A stretch of 64,000 bases of DNA from Xanthostigma xanthostigma (GCA_963575645.1 OY754475.1:2108001-2172000), one strand, 5' to 3'; counted from the stretch's first letter, positions 10,417 through 21,358 are shown. Notes: generated by a model not told the origin, from the letters alone. Numbers and translations: made by a program.

Positions 10417-11921
10417 TCAATAATAGATGCTGATAACTCGATGGAACGGAACATTCTTCATTTCATTTTCGACTTCTCTTCGATACTCCCAAAGATATTG
10501 ATCCAATAAAACCGAATTAACCTTTTTAGTTTCGTAAGGATAGTTCTTTTTTAACCACTGTTTTAAAAGTTCGATCGCATGAATGCAACACCCTCGAATT
10601 TCGATCTCATATCGAGATCCGACGTCCAACACTTTTTGTTCCTCCAAAATTTCTACTAATCTATCCGAATACTTTAATACATCAAAGTATTTCAGACACT
10701 GCGGTACCCTGTAGTCGGCAAACATCGTTATTTTTTCTATATCGAAGAATTTAACGTATTTTGATAAGTCATTATCAATAACTCCACTTTCCAGCCTCGC
10801 TTTTTTGGTTACCGGAATATCACAACTTTCGATATCGTGTTTAAAACCGTTAGGAATTTTCTCACTTTCGTTGAAATTAAATTGTTCGAAGCACGACCAA
10901 ACGTCAGCGACTAAAATCTGTGCCCGTTTGTAAAAAGCCACTCTTTTACCGTTGAATTTGGTTTCGTCACGAAAACATTTAAAATTATCGGTTATTATTT
11001 TTAATAACTTCATCGCAGAGCCGTCTGCCTCTTTAACACAATTCAAAAACGTACTGTCATATTTATTTATTAAAACTTCACCGACTTCGTGTAAACACTT
11101 CATCCGTTCTTCGAGTAACGGAACCGGTGTTGTTTTATCGTCCGATCGTAATATGCTGGAAAGTTCCGATACTGTTATTTTCGAGTAATATTTCGGGTTT
11201 AAAATATCAATGTTGTCCTGCAATACAATCAATACTAGTTAATTTATTTACAAAAGACAATTAATAAATAAAACAGACGTTAATGAAAGATTTGTTCTTA
11301 CCTTGATAGCTCTGACAATCGCTGCACATAACCCAAAATAACCAGCCTCGCCGTTAACTTTCCACGCAGTTTCGGATACATTATCGTTTTCTGTTCCTTG
11401 ATTCGGTGACCAGAAACAAAAATTCAGTGTATCGATAACAAAAATCCAATCGAAAACTAATGGATCGGTGGGTTTCGGATGCAATGCCGTACTGCAGTAT
11501 TTTGATTTCGTAATACCTCCTGATTTTATGGTATGGATCAACTAAAAACACAAAACGTCACTCTCAATACACTTCAAGTACACAGTAAATTTTTCTTTAA
11601 AATATTTAGCAATTTTCTTACAGATTTGTGACAGACACTCATACCAAAAACTGTTCTATCAAGAAATGGTGTGTCAGTATTTCATAAAAGAAACTTTTAA
11701 ACCGACAATTATGCAACAGTTTTCAGACGAGCAGACAATATGTTAGGACTATGCCAAAACCACGCCGACAGATAACCTAAGTTTAGAACATTTCATTGTA
11801 AAATAATATATTTTGTACTAACCTTGTTTCCAAGCGCTTCTATAGCTTTTTCATCTATTGTCACATCTTTAGAATTATCAGCGATAAATTTTCCAGCACT
11901 TTCCGGTAATAAAACCTCCAT
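10417..11921 (-). CDS. Qng1: Queuosine 5'-phosphate N-glycosylase/hydrolase (queuosine salvage protein, DUF2419)
   Basis: The enzyme (human QNG1/C9orf64 family) releases queuine base from queuosine 5'-phosphate, so diet- or microbe-derived queuosine can be reused for tRNA modification. Three exons on the - strand: 11921-11823 (33 codons, ATG at 11921), 11541-11302 (80 codons) and 11217-10417 with TGA stop; both introns are phase 0 with clean GT/AG ends. The predicted protein has 379 residues. Family hallmarks are visible: FIADNSKDVTID near the N-terminus, DTLNFCFWSP, LCAAIVRAI, a SILRSD..PLLEER block, SFLNCVKEA, KRAQILVADVW, FADYRVPQ, EIRGCCIHAIELL, LLDQYLWEYR, and the C-terminal PFHRVISIYY. 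It is about 40 residues longer than the human protein because of a charged insert (roughly residues 235-275) before the KITMFADYR motif. It converges with gene 1. All landmark motifs appear intact, so it should be functional. Confidence 0.95.
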
Positions 11922-12403
11922 TTTCCTTCAATTTCACACCAAACGTCAAAATACTTTGAAGAATGGACAGCATCCAGTGATGAATATCCATGATGGCCGC
12001 CGCTCATTGAAATGCGGACCAATCAGAAGCACGTAGTAAAATTATAGTACGCACGTAGTAAACGCACAATTTGACCTATATATTTACGAAAGTAGGTCAA
12101 CGTACACTGAGCTCTACAATCTACCTGTAATATGGATACAACAATTTCAATATTTCACCCTTAACTTTTACAGTTTTGAAGTTACGATTTCGGTTAAAAG
12201 GACAAAGTATCAAGTTTTTTTACGCTGATTACGACGGCGAAACATTTAAAATAACTTAACATCGTGTTTTTGCGATAAAAATTCGTTATTTTATATGGAA
12301 ATTATATTTTAAATGATTATATTGATCAATATTTGAGATTTTATACAAATGAAGATTGACTCTATTCAATAAATAGAGTAGCTGTGATCCATTGAAGTTA
12401 ATG
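11922..12403. other. Upstream region of Qng1, no gene
   Basis: Contains the presumed 5' untranslated region and promoter of Qng1. I see no TATA box at a fixed distance; the sequence next to the start is moderately GC-rich (CATCCAGTGATGAATATCC, GGCCGCCGCTCATTG). The rest is AT-rich with no recognised element. Confidence 0.3.
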
Positions 12404-12669
12404 ATGAGTATTTGGAAAGAATTCCGTGGCATAAGGATCGAAAATGAAGCAATACTGAGACTTTTTTAAACTTGCATTTAATACTAACGTTTCGATACGT
12501 TTTGTATCATCTTCAGAGTGTTCAAATGCTGTCACATGTTATCACTATACAGTATACTGAAGATGATACAAAACGTATCGAAACGTTAGTATTAAATGCA
12601 AGTTTAAAAAAGTCTCAGTATTGCTTCATTTTCGATCCTTATGCCACGGAATTCTTTCCAAATACTCAT
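12404..12669. repeat. Inverted repeat, 113-bp arms, 40-bp spacer
   Basis: Arms 12404-12516 and 12557-12669 appear perfect by eye, from ATGAGTATTTGGAAAGAATT inward to CGTTTCGATACGTTTTGTAT and CATCTTCAG, then back from CTGAAGATG. The open frame across the right half (12472-12732) only follows from the repeat and is not a gene. Confidence 0.9.
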
Positions 12670-13329
12670 TATCTTATACAAATTCAGTATGCTTCGAGCA
12701 TAAGCGTGAAGGAAGTCTTGTCTAAAAATTAAATTCAACGTTTCGATAGATTACAGACGTTTAAGGGTTCCATTTCCTCAAAAATAGCTCCGAGAATTTG
12801 TCTGATGACCTAAGAACCGCGGTTGAACGAGAAAGTCGGCGCGGTGGGTAATTTTTTTTTAATGTCAGAGGTCATTGCTGAGAGACTTCATTAAAAAATA
12901 CAAATGTAAGTGGAATGAAACATTTCATAATAAAATATAATTCCAGATAAAACAAATGATATGTTGTAAATTTTTTTATTGCAAAATAAATTAGTTAAAG
13001 TTTCGCAGAATTTAAATACTCAAAACCGATGACAAGCCATTATTATATATGCAGAAACGTTTACCTTCGTCAAAATAATCATCGATATAAACAATATATT
13101 TTAATATTTATAGCTAATAAATACAAATAATTTTGTCATTTAAAAGCGGCAAGCAATCTTCAAAAGTGTAGTTAATGAATTTATTAATGGCATTAATAAT
13201 TATGTGTCCATTTGGAATTTTCAAGGAATAATATTGTTTCACAATAATTTATATATTCAGTGAAAAGAAATACTATATAAAGCCTTCGTTAGTACACAAA
13301 AATGTATAGTAATTTTTAATTTATTATAC
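12670..13329. other. Non-coding AT-rich stretch
   Basis: No open frame, RNA gene or inverted repeat of note seen. Confidence 0.3.
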
Positions 13330-13339
13330 TGTAACTAAA

Positions 13340-13540
13340 TTTTGCCTTGTCATCATGTTGTCGCCTTTAACAAAAGCCTAGTTATAATCTAACGCATACA
13401 CAAAGCAAGCGTCACGCGCTGACATCTAACGAAATACTAGTAACTTAAATTTCGCCCTGTTATATCTAGACATCGCCTTCAACAAAAGCCAGATTCAATC
13501 CAAGGCACACAAACGTACCGTCCTTCCATAAACCGTTGAG
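13340..13540. repeat. Diverged tandem duplication (~105 bp)
   Basis: GCCTTTAACAAAAGCCTAGT (near 13364) and GCCTTCAACAAAAGCCAGAT (near 13473), each followed by similar CTAACGCATACACAAA / CCAAGGCACACAAACG sequence, form two diverged units about 105 bp apart. Confidence 0.5.
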
Positions 13541-13622
13541 CCAATTGTTTACTCTAAATCTATAGACGAAACGTCGTACATTAATAAATCTAACATATAT
13601 TAGATATCGTGTCCATCGACAA

Positions 13623-13738
13623 TAATTAAGAAGAGAAAATTCGCAGGTTTGTGGACAATAGTTGTATTTATAAATGTACGACGTACATTTATAAATACAA
13701 CTATTGTTCACAAATCTGCGAATTTTTTCTTCTTAATA
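13623..13738. repeat. Near-perfect palindrome, 57-bp arms, 3-bp loop
   Basis: Arms meet at AAATGTAC-GAC-GTACATTT (about 13672-13690). Outward they match through AATAGTTGTATTTAT and AATTCGCAG to AAGAAG with a handful of mismatches. The open frames on both strands here are products of the palindrome. Confidence 0.85.
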
Positions 13739-14370
13739 AATCTAACTTTTTGTCTATAATCCTGCGATTTTTCTTATTAATTAGTTTCTACCCAATTTCC
13801 ACAAAACAGAATTTAAAAAATCTTCCTGAAGATATAAAAGATAACATAAATAATATTAATAATTTACTTTCACTGTGTTGTACTAAATACCCATTGACAT
13901 AATGAAACAAAAAATTATAATACCAAAGATTATGACTTAACCTTAAAGATTAAGAAGAAAAACAACTAACTAATCAACATATATACGAGTTAATATTACG
14001 TCAACAAATAATAATAGAATGGTATAAAGTTAATGCGAATTTAACCTTTGAACTTGTAACGTGTTTCAATGCAATGCACTTTGACAAGACGTTGTTCAAT
14101 TTCACACGCACGTAAGTCGAAGCGTTTAAAAACTAATCAATAATTAAATCCTTCATGTTCGAGTAATAAACACATCTAACCGGTGATTAGGTGCGTGAAT
14201 TACCCAATAGGATTGTAGACGCTTGACAATTAAGGTCAATAGCGTAACAATTTAAGAAAAAGATAACATAACCTACACAATAAAAAGATAGAGTAGTAGA
14301 TTATACATTACAAAAAGCACTAATTTTAATGAAAATCAATATACCTACTCTTTCGTGATTGAAATTTTGT

Positions 14371-14637
14371 TAAAAAAATTGGTTGTCAGTAAAGTCGGTT
14401 TACGGACGATAGTTATACTTATGCGTGATAACGTCATAAAGAAACATTGATGAACTGTCTGACGTCACGCAAGAAGAAAGAGAACTGCGTACAGGCCGAC
14501 GCTTGGGTCGATCGTGCCTCTCTATCGCTTATACCGCGCTCTCGCTTGCACGCTCAGGCTCAGGCGGAACGTGACACTTTTTCGTGCGTGCAGCCGATGT
14601 TTCATCAATTTATAAGACGTTATCACGTCAAAAGCTT
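14371..14637 (+). repeat. Interspersed repeat family B, copy 1
   Basis: Runs from ATTGGTTGTCAGTAAAGTCG through CGTGATAACGTCATAAAG, GCGCTCTCGCTTGCACGCTC and GGAACGTGACACTTTTTCGT to GACGTTATCACGTCAAAA. Subterminal inverted repeats CGTGATAACGTC / GACGTTATCACG are present. Other copies are at 19670-19928 (+) and 38149-38485 (-). Distinctly GC-richer than its surroundings. No protein family seen in its frames; probably a non-autonomous transposable element. Confidence 0.75.
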
Positions 14638-14708
14638 TTTATAAAAAACAGTTCTTCAAAAAGTTCACCAAAAATAGAGGAAGAAAGACTAAAATTTTCA
14701 AGTAGGCG

Positions 14709-15225
14709 CCAATATTGCCCGGACAATGTCGACAATGCCCGAGCCACATCGGGCAATGTCCGAAATCGGACAAGGTTCAAAAAATAGATTTTTTATAAAC
14801 GTTGACATTTGATTGTATCTTTATTATGATAAGCTATCATTATCCATAGTTTTGATTTTTATTGCTGGAATAAATGTGAGTTCTGAAATTCATTGCATTG
14901 AGATATATTGTTTATTGCTCATATCATATAAATAATAAATAAATTATATGTGTTTTCAATCATCAATAATTGTAATAGAAAGCTGAAAAATATATTCTTC
15001 AATAACTGTTGATATCTGCAGTGATAAAAATTCCATAATGCGTTAATGATAACTTATCATGATATACAGATACAATCAAATGTCAGCGTTTCATGTTTAT
15101 AAAAAATCTATTTTTTGAACCGTGTCCGATTTCGGACATTGCCCGATGTGATTCGGGCATTGTCGACATTGACCGGTCAATATCGACATTGCCCGGGCAT
15201 TGTCGACATTGCCTGGATTCCGGAC
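14709..15225. mobile_element. Fold-back element with GC-rich repetitive ends
   Basis: Left arm (about 14709-14850) and right arm (about 15040-15225) are inverted copies sharing CGGGCAATGTCCGAAATCGG, TTTTTTGAAC and ACAATCAAATGTCA. The ends carry repeated TTGTCGACATTGCCCG-type units in direct and inverted order, more of them in the right arm. The AT-rich middle has no coding potential. Confidence 0.75.
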
Positions 15226-15344
15226 ATTGACATTCATGAAACTTGTGATATTTGCTAGGAAGCTCATAGTCTAACATATTTAAATATTATGAATTTCTAA
15301 CAGCTTTACATTGAAATCTTTGATTAACGTCTGAATAGAACTCT

Positions 15345-15540
15345 TCAAATAATTAAAATTGTCGACCAATTTTTCTCAGACCAATATATTGACAAAATAT
15401 AAAAAAATAACAAATCAATATAACAAATCCGGATCGAAACGTCATCTTATGTTATATTGATTTGTTATTTTATTTTTTTTTTTAATATTTTGTCAATATA
15501 TTGTTCTGAGAAAAATTGGTCAACAATTTTAATTATTTGA
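15345..15540. repeat. Hairpin repeat related to the palindrome at 8117-8260
   Basis: Arms of about 85 bp (TTCAAATAATTAAAATTGTCGACCAA-type sequence and its reverse) around the spacer CCGGATCGAAACGTCATC. The flanking TTGATTAACGTCTGA(A/T)TAGAACTCTTCAA also occurs directly before the 8117 palindrome, so the two are members of one family. Confidence 0.75.
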
Positions 15541-17079
15541 AGCTTTACATTGAATTGAAAACCTTGTTCTTTTCGAAATCATTTAACAATTAATTTACTT
15601 ACGACATATTAACACGATTCCATATGGAACGAATATAATGATACCGTCTCGTTTCGAGCTAACCCCCAATAACTATATAAATGTCTGAGGCGACTTTAAC
15701 GATCATCGGCTTGTTAATAAAATTAAACTGACATTTTGATTGAAACCGGTAAGAGTTCGCTGTAAGGAATTTTAATGAAACTTAAATATCACAAAAATTA
15801 CGATAATCTCCTACATGCTACCTACAATAAAACCAATAAAACCGATAATTCTGTAACAATATTAATTTCGTAACTTTAATGCCTTTGGGCGTATGCGAGG
15901 CAGGTATTTAAAAAGATGATTTTAGCAAGTTGACTTAACTTTCATTTTTGTTTCACGAAATCCGCACGAAGACAGAACTGGATTATGAATAATAAACATA
16001 TGCGTAACTTTAGTTGTCGAACGTCTATAATCTAACACTGATGACCTCAGCTGTTGAGCGTCTATAATTCACAATCTCTCTCTCTCTCTGTCTATAATCT
16101 ATTATTGAAAATTCTGCATTCAAACACTCCGAATTTACTAAAACCTCGTAAGTCATTATTAATTCATTTCATTTATTTTCTTTCCATTTTTTTTATTTTA
16201 TTCGTATTTTGAAAATATTATACCTACAATACAAATATTAAATTGTAAAATGTTTTGTTTCCTACCCTGGAACTGGCTCTGCCAAGTTGGGTAGGAAAAC
16301 TTACATATAATGACATTTGTAAAAATAACAATATGTAAAAGTAAGTTAATAAATTCAAATTCAAATTTTCATTCTTGGAATAAATGAAACTGGAATTTTT
16401 TACTCGGGAAGGTTTTCATCAGCTGACTAGAAATTTGAGGGGATACGCAATTTTAATCAATGTTTCGTATCTAGTTAAAAAAATTTTTAAAAAATACTAA
16501 AAACTTGCCAACTTAAAGCGCGATGAAATGACGCTATAATTTTTTTTTTAAACAAATGTTCCAAATTCCAGTTTTCGAATTCGGGATTAAAACGAAACTT
16601 GGCAACGTTTCTGAATTCAATTTACTTAACGGCCGAACAAGCAGACGAAAACTTGGTTATTTTTTCACATTTCTGCAGTTTCTGGTATACGATTTCTTGC
16701 GTTTTGTAACAATATATAAACTTTTTCGGTAAATGCGGGCCTGCGTAAAGTACGCAAAAGAAGACACGCATCTTTAGAGTAAAAAAAACCTGTGTAATTG
16801 TTATAAAAAGGGCACATTTCAGATACTTAATTATTATATTACACAAGATATAACAACGTGCTAAAAATTGTTGTGATAAAAAAAGGTTTGTTTATAACAA
16901 CGCCACGGCAGGATATTTTAAAATTTTAAACTGCAGGAAAAAATGACCGCACCGCCGACCACATATTTTAAGAGGTCACATCTATACCTGAAAGGGTAAA
17001 AAAATGAACGTTTTTTAGGAATTTTATTTACGGTGTGTACAGACCTATATAACTTGAGAGTCAGGAGTTGCATAATGTA
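15541..17079. other. Non-coding stretch, no gene seen
   Basis: AT-rich with a short (TC)n microsatellite at about 16074-16090. Open frames here (for example 16622-16846 on -) lack recognisable protein features. Confidence 0.3.
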
Positions 17080-17168
17080 TAATACGCGCCACGAATCTAA
17101 AAGGCTCGGAAGTTAGATCCGAATGCGGGCTTGCGCTTGTACAGTCTGTTGAAAAACTACAAACTCGC
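17080..17168. mobile_element. Truncated end of MITE family A
   Basis: TAATACGCGCCACGAATCTA through GCGGGCTTGCGCTTGTACAG and AAAAACTACAAACTCGC equals the right end of the copies at 1992 and 60936 in reverse orientation. The match stops after 17168, so only one end remains. Confidence 0.8.
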
Positions 17169-17662
17169 TGTATAAGCTGTGCGATTCTCGTCATTTTGGT
17201 CACGGTGTGTACGAGAGTGAGAATTCGTAAGAAAATACAACAAAATCAGACAACAATGTCCAACTGTGCAAAAGTTTCCTTCATAGGTTAACGTGTCATC
17301 ATTGGGTGCAACGAATTGTCGTGAAAGGTTTGTACGTGCAACAAGAAAGCAGCGTTCGACCAGAGATTAATCTCCATACGAAAAATAAACAAAAGATTTT
17401 GCACGTTGCATTGCGGTTCGTATATCATGACTGTATAATATATTCACGTTAAATAATGTATAGTTGGATATGTCAGTTCTTACAATATATATCTACCTAC
17501 GTTCACCTTAAACTGGTCACCGTGTTGCATTTGTTTCACGGATATCAAATAACAAAACGTGATTATCTCTTAAGATATATCACAGATCGAGATCGGAGAA
17601 ATTGAGGTGCTTTACTTTTTTCAAACGATATTGAAAACGTCAACAATAGCTATTACTTAGTA

Positions 17663-18018
17663 CAGCTGTAAAAGTAACGAGAAATTGTGTACCCGTATGT
17701 ATTTACTTAAAGAACCAATACCCGTTACTTTCGTATCGTTACCTTACTCGTTACTTTTCATACGACATACAATATAACAGCATCAAGAAGTGTATGTTCT
17801 CTGGCATCAAACATGTACCATCCCATCAAGGCGCGTTGCATCGTGATACGGTATGACTTTGTTCGTATAACGTATAACAGCATCAAACGAGTCGAACTGA
17901 CTCCATGTCCATTCGATACGACAGATGCGAGTAACGAAATGAATTTGTAAGTAACGATTCGGTACTTCGAGTCAGACGATGTACCCTCAGTAACGAATAC
18001 ATACGGTTTGTTTCAGCT
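17663..18018. mobile_element. Short element flanked by a 13-bp direct repeat
   Basis: CTATTACTTAGTA occurs exactly at 17650-17662 and 18019-18031, directly flanking a 356-bp unit. The unit starts CAGCTGTAAAAGTAACG and ends ..TTTGTTTCAGCT, and contains ACCCGTATGTATTTACT near the left end and AATACATACGG near the right end in inverted order. The interior repeats short GTTACTTT / AGTAACGA and AACAGCATCAA motifs. Class uncertain: 13 bp is longer than usual for hAT elements. Confidence 0.6.
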
Positions 18019-18086
18019 CTATTACTTAGTAGCTAAAATCTACGTGAATCTAATGACCTTAGTTACTGAGCGTCTATAATCTATAC

Positions 18087-18456
18087 CAGGGGCGGGCAAA
18101 TCTTTTGATCGTCGGGCCACATTGCTGATGAAAATTTTACCGTGGGCCAAAAATTTGGAGAGTAAAAAAAAGGTCCTTTCATTCCTGCAACAAAAATTTA
18201 GAGAGCAAAAAAAAAAGATCGTTTCATTTCTGCAACAAAAATTTGCGGAGAAAACAAAAAGGTCGCAACAAAAAGGTCATTTTTCGTCTGTTGTGGCCCT
18301 TGCTATTTACTATTTTTCTCAAATTCTCTTTAAGCGCCAAATTATATTGGCAAACTATTTTCGCTCTTAATAATCATTTATAAAATGCTTCGCAGGCCGG
18401 ATAAAATTCTACTGCGGGCCAAAACCGGCCCGCGGGCCGCCATTTGCCCAGGCCTG
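18087..18456. mobile_element. Non-autonomous hAT-type element, 370 bp, 8-bp target duplication
   Basis: Left end CAGGGGCGGGCAAATC and right end GCCATTTGCCCAGGCCTG are imperfect inverted repeats typical of hAT elements. The perfect 8-bp duplication ATCTATAC is at 18079-18086 and 18457-18464. Subterminal GGGCCA motifs occur on both sides (CGTCGGGCCACATTG, GTGGGCCAAAAA, GCGGGCCAAAAC). An open frame spans it but is lysine/glutamine repeat, not transposase; it carries two ~45-bp tandem units around CTGCAACAAAAATTT. Confidence 0.9.
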
Positions 18457-18457
18457 A

Positions 18458-18705
18458 TCTATACTGATATTAAAAAGTAGTAAAGTTTAAGTTTGGATGT
18501 AGGAGGTAATCTCCGAAACTACTCATCCGATTTCAAAAATGTTTTCACTATTATTTAGAATGGATCTTCAGGATGAACGTAGACTATATATTATCGCGTT
18601 TAAAATAAAAGCGCTTTTAGTGGAGACCAATTTTAGAAACGTACGTCGGCGAAAAAACGGCGGCAATCTACAAATTCGGGCGAAATCGGACCGGGTCGCT
18701 ATAGT
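18458..18705 (+). mobile_element. Helitron-like repeat (family H2), worn copy
   Basis: Begins TCTATACTGATATTAAAAAG, the 5'-TC type end also seen in family H1, and shares TTATCGCGTTTAAAATAAAA, GCGCTTTTAGTGGAGACC and CTACAAATTCGG with 60340-60476. The 3' end ..GGGTCGCTATAG is degraded relative to GGGCAGCTAG in that copy. The hAT element at 18087 inserted at its 5' end. Confidence 0.55.
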
Positions 18706-19328
18706 TTACAAATAATTCGATTAAAAACTACTTCAAAAAAGGTCACCAAAAAGCGAGAAATAATCAAATAAATAAATTTTGAAACATATGCGGGTAATAT
18801 TTCAGATTCTTCATAATTCGTGTTTCACGACTTCATGAGCCAACTTCAGAGGAATGAAGATTAGATACTTCTTTTCAACTCAGGAAGGCAACTGCATTTA
18901 AACGCAACTCAATTCAACTTCAAGAGAGATTTCTTACGGGCAACAAAAACTTGTTCATTTTATTGTTAGCTTGTTTAACACAGCTTGTAGAAAAACAAGA
19001 AACTACACCTCTATTATAGAATAGATCATAGAATGATGAATCATTGCATGTCTTTGCTATTCTTTGTATAAACGGAATTAATTATTATCTGAGTCGTTTG
19101 AAAATAACTTTACCCGACGTTGCAACAAATTAATGAAACCGAGTGGGAGGATGCGGTTGCAACAAATTCATGTAATTCATGGAATAATTGACGATGATCA
19201 AAGATGGCCCTTCCAAATCATCAATACTATGTGATATAGTGATTGTACGTAACGGTGTGCAATTACTAATTATTGTTTAAATAAAAAATGACACAGCGGC
19301 GTAACATCGAGAATTTTATAAATTAACC

Positions 19329-19515
19329 GTTGGGAAGTATTTCCAAGCTTCCAACGGTGTGGTTGTTGATTTCAAGGCGAATTCGCTCCTTTAAGTTAAC
19401 AATGGTCCTTAACGGGTTATTGTCAGCTTGACTTTCAAATAACCCCAAAAGGAAAAATCAGTAGCCAAGTCCGGTGAACGGAAAGGCAACTAAATGTCGC
19501 CGTTCCGACTAATGA
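19329..19515 (-). pseudogene. Mariner-type transposase relic, C-terminal catalytic part
   Basis: On the - strand the frames contain RNGDI..LPFRSPDLA, DFSFWGYLK and, after a frameshift, NNPLRTIVNLKERIRLEI. This is the order of the region around the last catalytic Asp (SPDLTP.DFFLWGYLK) of insect mariner-like DDE transposases. At least one stop and one frameshift. A matching upstream part lies at 19983-20050, with repeat family B between them. Confidence 0.7.
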
Positions 19516-19669
19516 GACACCCTGGAGAGGCTAGCCTCAATTGATAGATAGATAGATATTTTCATTCTGTAATACTGGGAGCAGCTTAGAATACGTCAAT
19601 ACAATAGAATAGGTATAACACAATTAGTTTAAAAAATCATTCGTTTTATAAAAACACTTTTCAATTAAA

Positions 19670-19928
19670 ATAAAATTGGTTGTCTGTAAAGTCGGTTTAC
19701 GGCGCGACGATAGTTTACGTGATAACGTCATAAAGAAACATTGATGAACTCTCTGACGTCACGCGAGAAGAGAGAGAAATGCGTACAGGCCGACGCTTGG
19801 GCCGATCGTGCCTCTCTATCGCTTATACCGCGCTCTCGCTTGCACGCTCAGGCTCAGGCGGAACGTGACACTTTTTCGTGCGTGCAGCCGGCGTTTCGTC
19901 AATTTATAAGACGTTATCACGTCAAAAT
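19670..19928 (+). repeat. Interspersed repeat family B, copy 2
   Basis: Near-identical to 14371-14637: ATTGGTTGTCTGTAAAGTCG, CGTGATAACGTCATAAAG, CTCTCGCTTGCACGCTCAGG, GACGTTATCACGTCAAAA. It sits between two pieces of a mariner-type transposase relic. Confidence 0.8.
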
Positions 19929-19982
19929 TTTTAAGAGACTGTCTGAATCTGTCATAATTGTTAATATTTTTTATTTCTATAG

Positions 19983-20050
19983 GCAACTTATACATTGAGA
20001 TTCGTGCATTTGTATGGCTTGTGGCACCATCTTGTTGAAAAAAGTGTGTC
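19983..20050 (-). pseudogene. Mariner-type transposase relic, central catalytic part
   Basis: The - strand frame reads HFFQQDGATSHTNARISM, matching the conserved FQQDGA..H block that carries the second catalytic Asp of mariner-like transposases. With the fragment at 19329-19515 it is probably one old gene split by repeat family B. Confidence 0.7.
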
Positions 20051-21340
20051 GTATTCTTCAATTGGGCTTTTGAATGAAATTTTTTTTTGTCATAAATGGA
20101 AAGATCGTTTATAAGTTTTATAACAAAACTATTTTTCTTTTTTTTATTTTCGTTATAATTCAAAAGTTATATCAAATTAAAAATAAATTTTTGTACTCAG
20201 TTCCGAGAACGAGCCGACATTTCCCGAACATAATGTGACGTCATAATGTTTTAGTCAATACACATGTAGAAGCCATTGATAGTATACTGCGTATATACAT
20301 TTTACCATTATGACGTCACAACTGTCAAAAACAATTTTAGTGCGTATGCAGTCACGTGATTTTTTTAAATATTTTATCAATTTTAAATTGCTTATATTTA
20401 ATTTAAAAAAAGTTTTTCGCATCGATTATCAATATTATTTATAATAAAGTTTTAAAATACAATAAAAAAATCGATAATTATTTTTTTTTCAAAAGCCTAA
20501 TTGCAGAGGAAAAATGGCTAACATAATATCGCACCTGATTTATCCTCAAAAAAAGACGGGTCGATTATTCCAAGTGATTATTCCACAATGTGTAGCTAAC
20601 CAAGGAAGGCATTAGCTTACATTATCTTTAAAAAATGAAGTTTTCAAATTTATAACATTAATTTCTACTTATACCATTTCAACTCACAAGTGGGGAATGG
20701 TACTAGTTTAGGTCAAAAATCACTTTTCAAAAATTTGACAAATCTTTCAGTTTTGAGGTCCCCCGAATCAAAAAAACATATTTTTGGAAAAACTCTGTGC
20801 GACTGTTAGTCTGTGAACACCATACAGGTCAAACGGATGAGTGAATTGAAACTAAATTTTGGGAGGATGTTTGGTATGCAAATATGAAGAGCCCTATCGT
20901 TTTTGGGGAAAATCGGCGTATGCGATATCAGAAATTTTATTTTCTTTATTATAATCAAATGTCAAAATTTTTGAAGTTGGAATGGTCCCGTCGCCCAATT
21001 GGCTGGAATTTTTTACTTTGTAAGTACTTGTTGGGCGAAAAAATAAAAAAAAAATACTTTTCCTATTTTTGTTTATTTTTTCAAATCGTCGGGTTTGACT
21101 GCCGGATAAAATAGTATTTTTCAACGCGAAAACGCAGGAAATTCTTCAAAACGCCAAACCAAGTACCTACACCGGCTAGCCTATACTAAAGAATTTTAAA
21201 ACAATAGCAATGGGACGACACTGCTAACGCGATGTTGATGTATTGTTATGTTATTTTTTTGAAGAAGAACATACGTACGGCTACCCTCTCCATGGCAATC
21301 GCATCTTAATGGGTTCTTCCACACACGTGTATAAGAAGAT
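20051..21340. other. Non-coding stretch upstream of the cuticle cluster
   Basis: TGTGACGTCATAATG (20231-20246) and CATTATGACGTCACA (20305-20320) form short inverted arms, perhaps a small MITE. The part 20690-21030 resembles interspersed-repeat sequence. Short frames at 20884-21124 show no protein family. Confidence 0.3.
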
Positions 21341-21350
21341 TTAAAATTCA

Positions 21351-21358
21351 TATAAATA
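21351..21358 (+). promoter_or_regulatory. TATA box of cuticle gene 1
   Basis: TATAAATA, 108 bp before the ATG at 21459; start of transcription expected near 21382-21390. The same octamer precedes all eight cuticle genes in this window. Confidence 0.75.

Noticed and set aside
11824-12036. 70-codon + strand frame
   Set aside because: Antisense of Qng1 exon 1 and its upstream region.
12472-12732. 86-codon open frame
   Set aside because: Produced by the inverted repeat 12404-12669; both arms read open in opposite frames.
18122-18370. 82-codon open frame
   Set aside because: It lies within the hAT-type MITE and encodes Lys/Gln repeats from short tandem units; not a gene.
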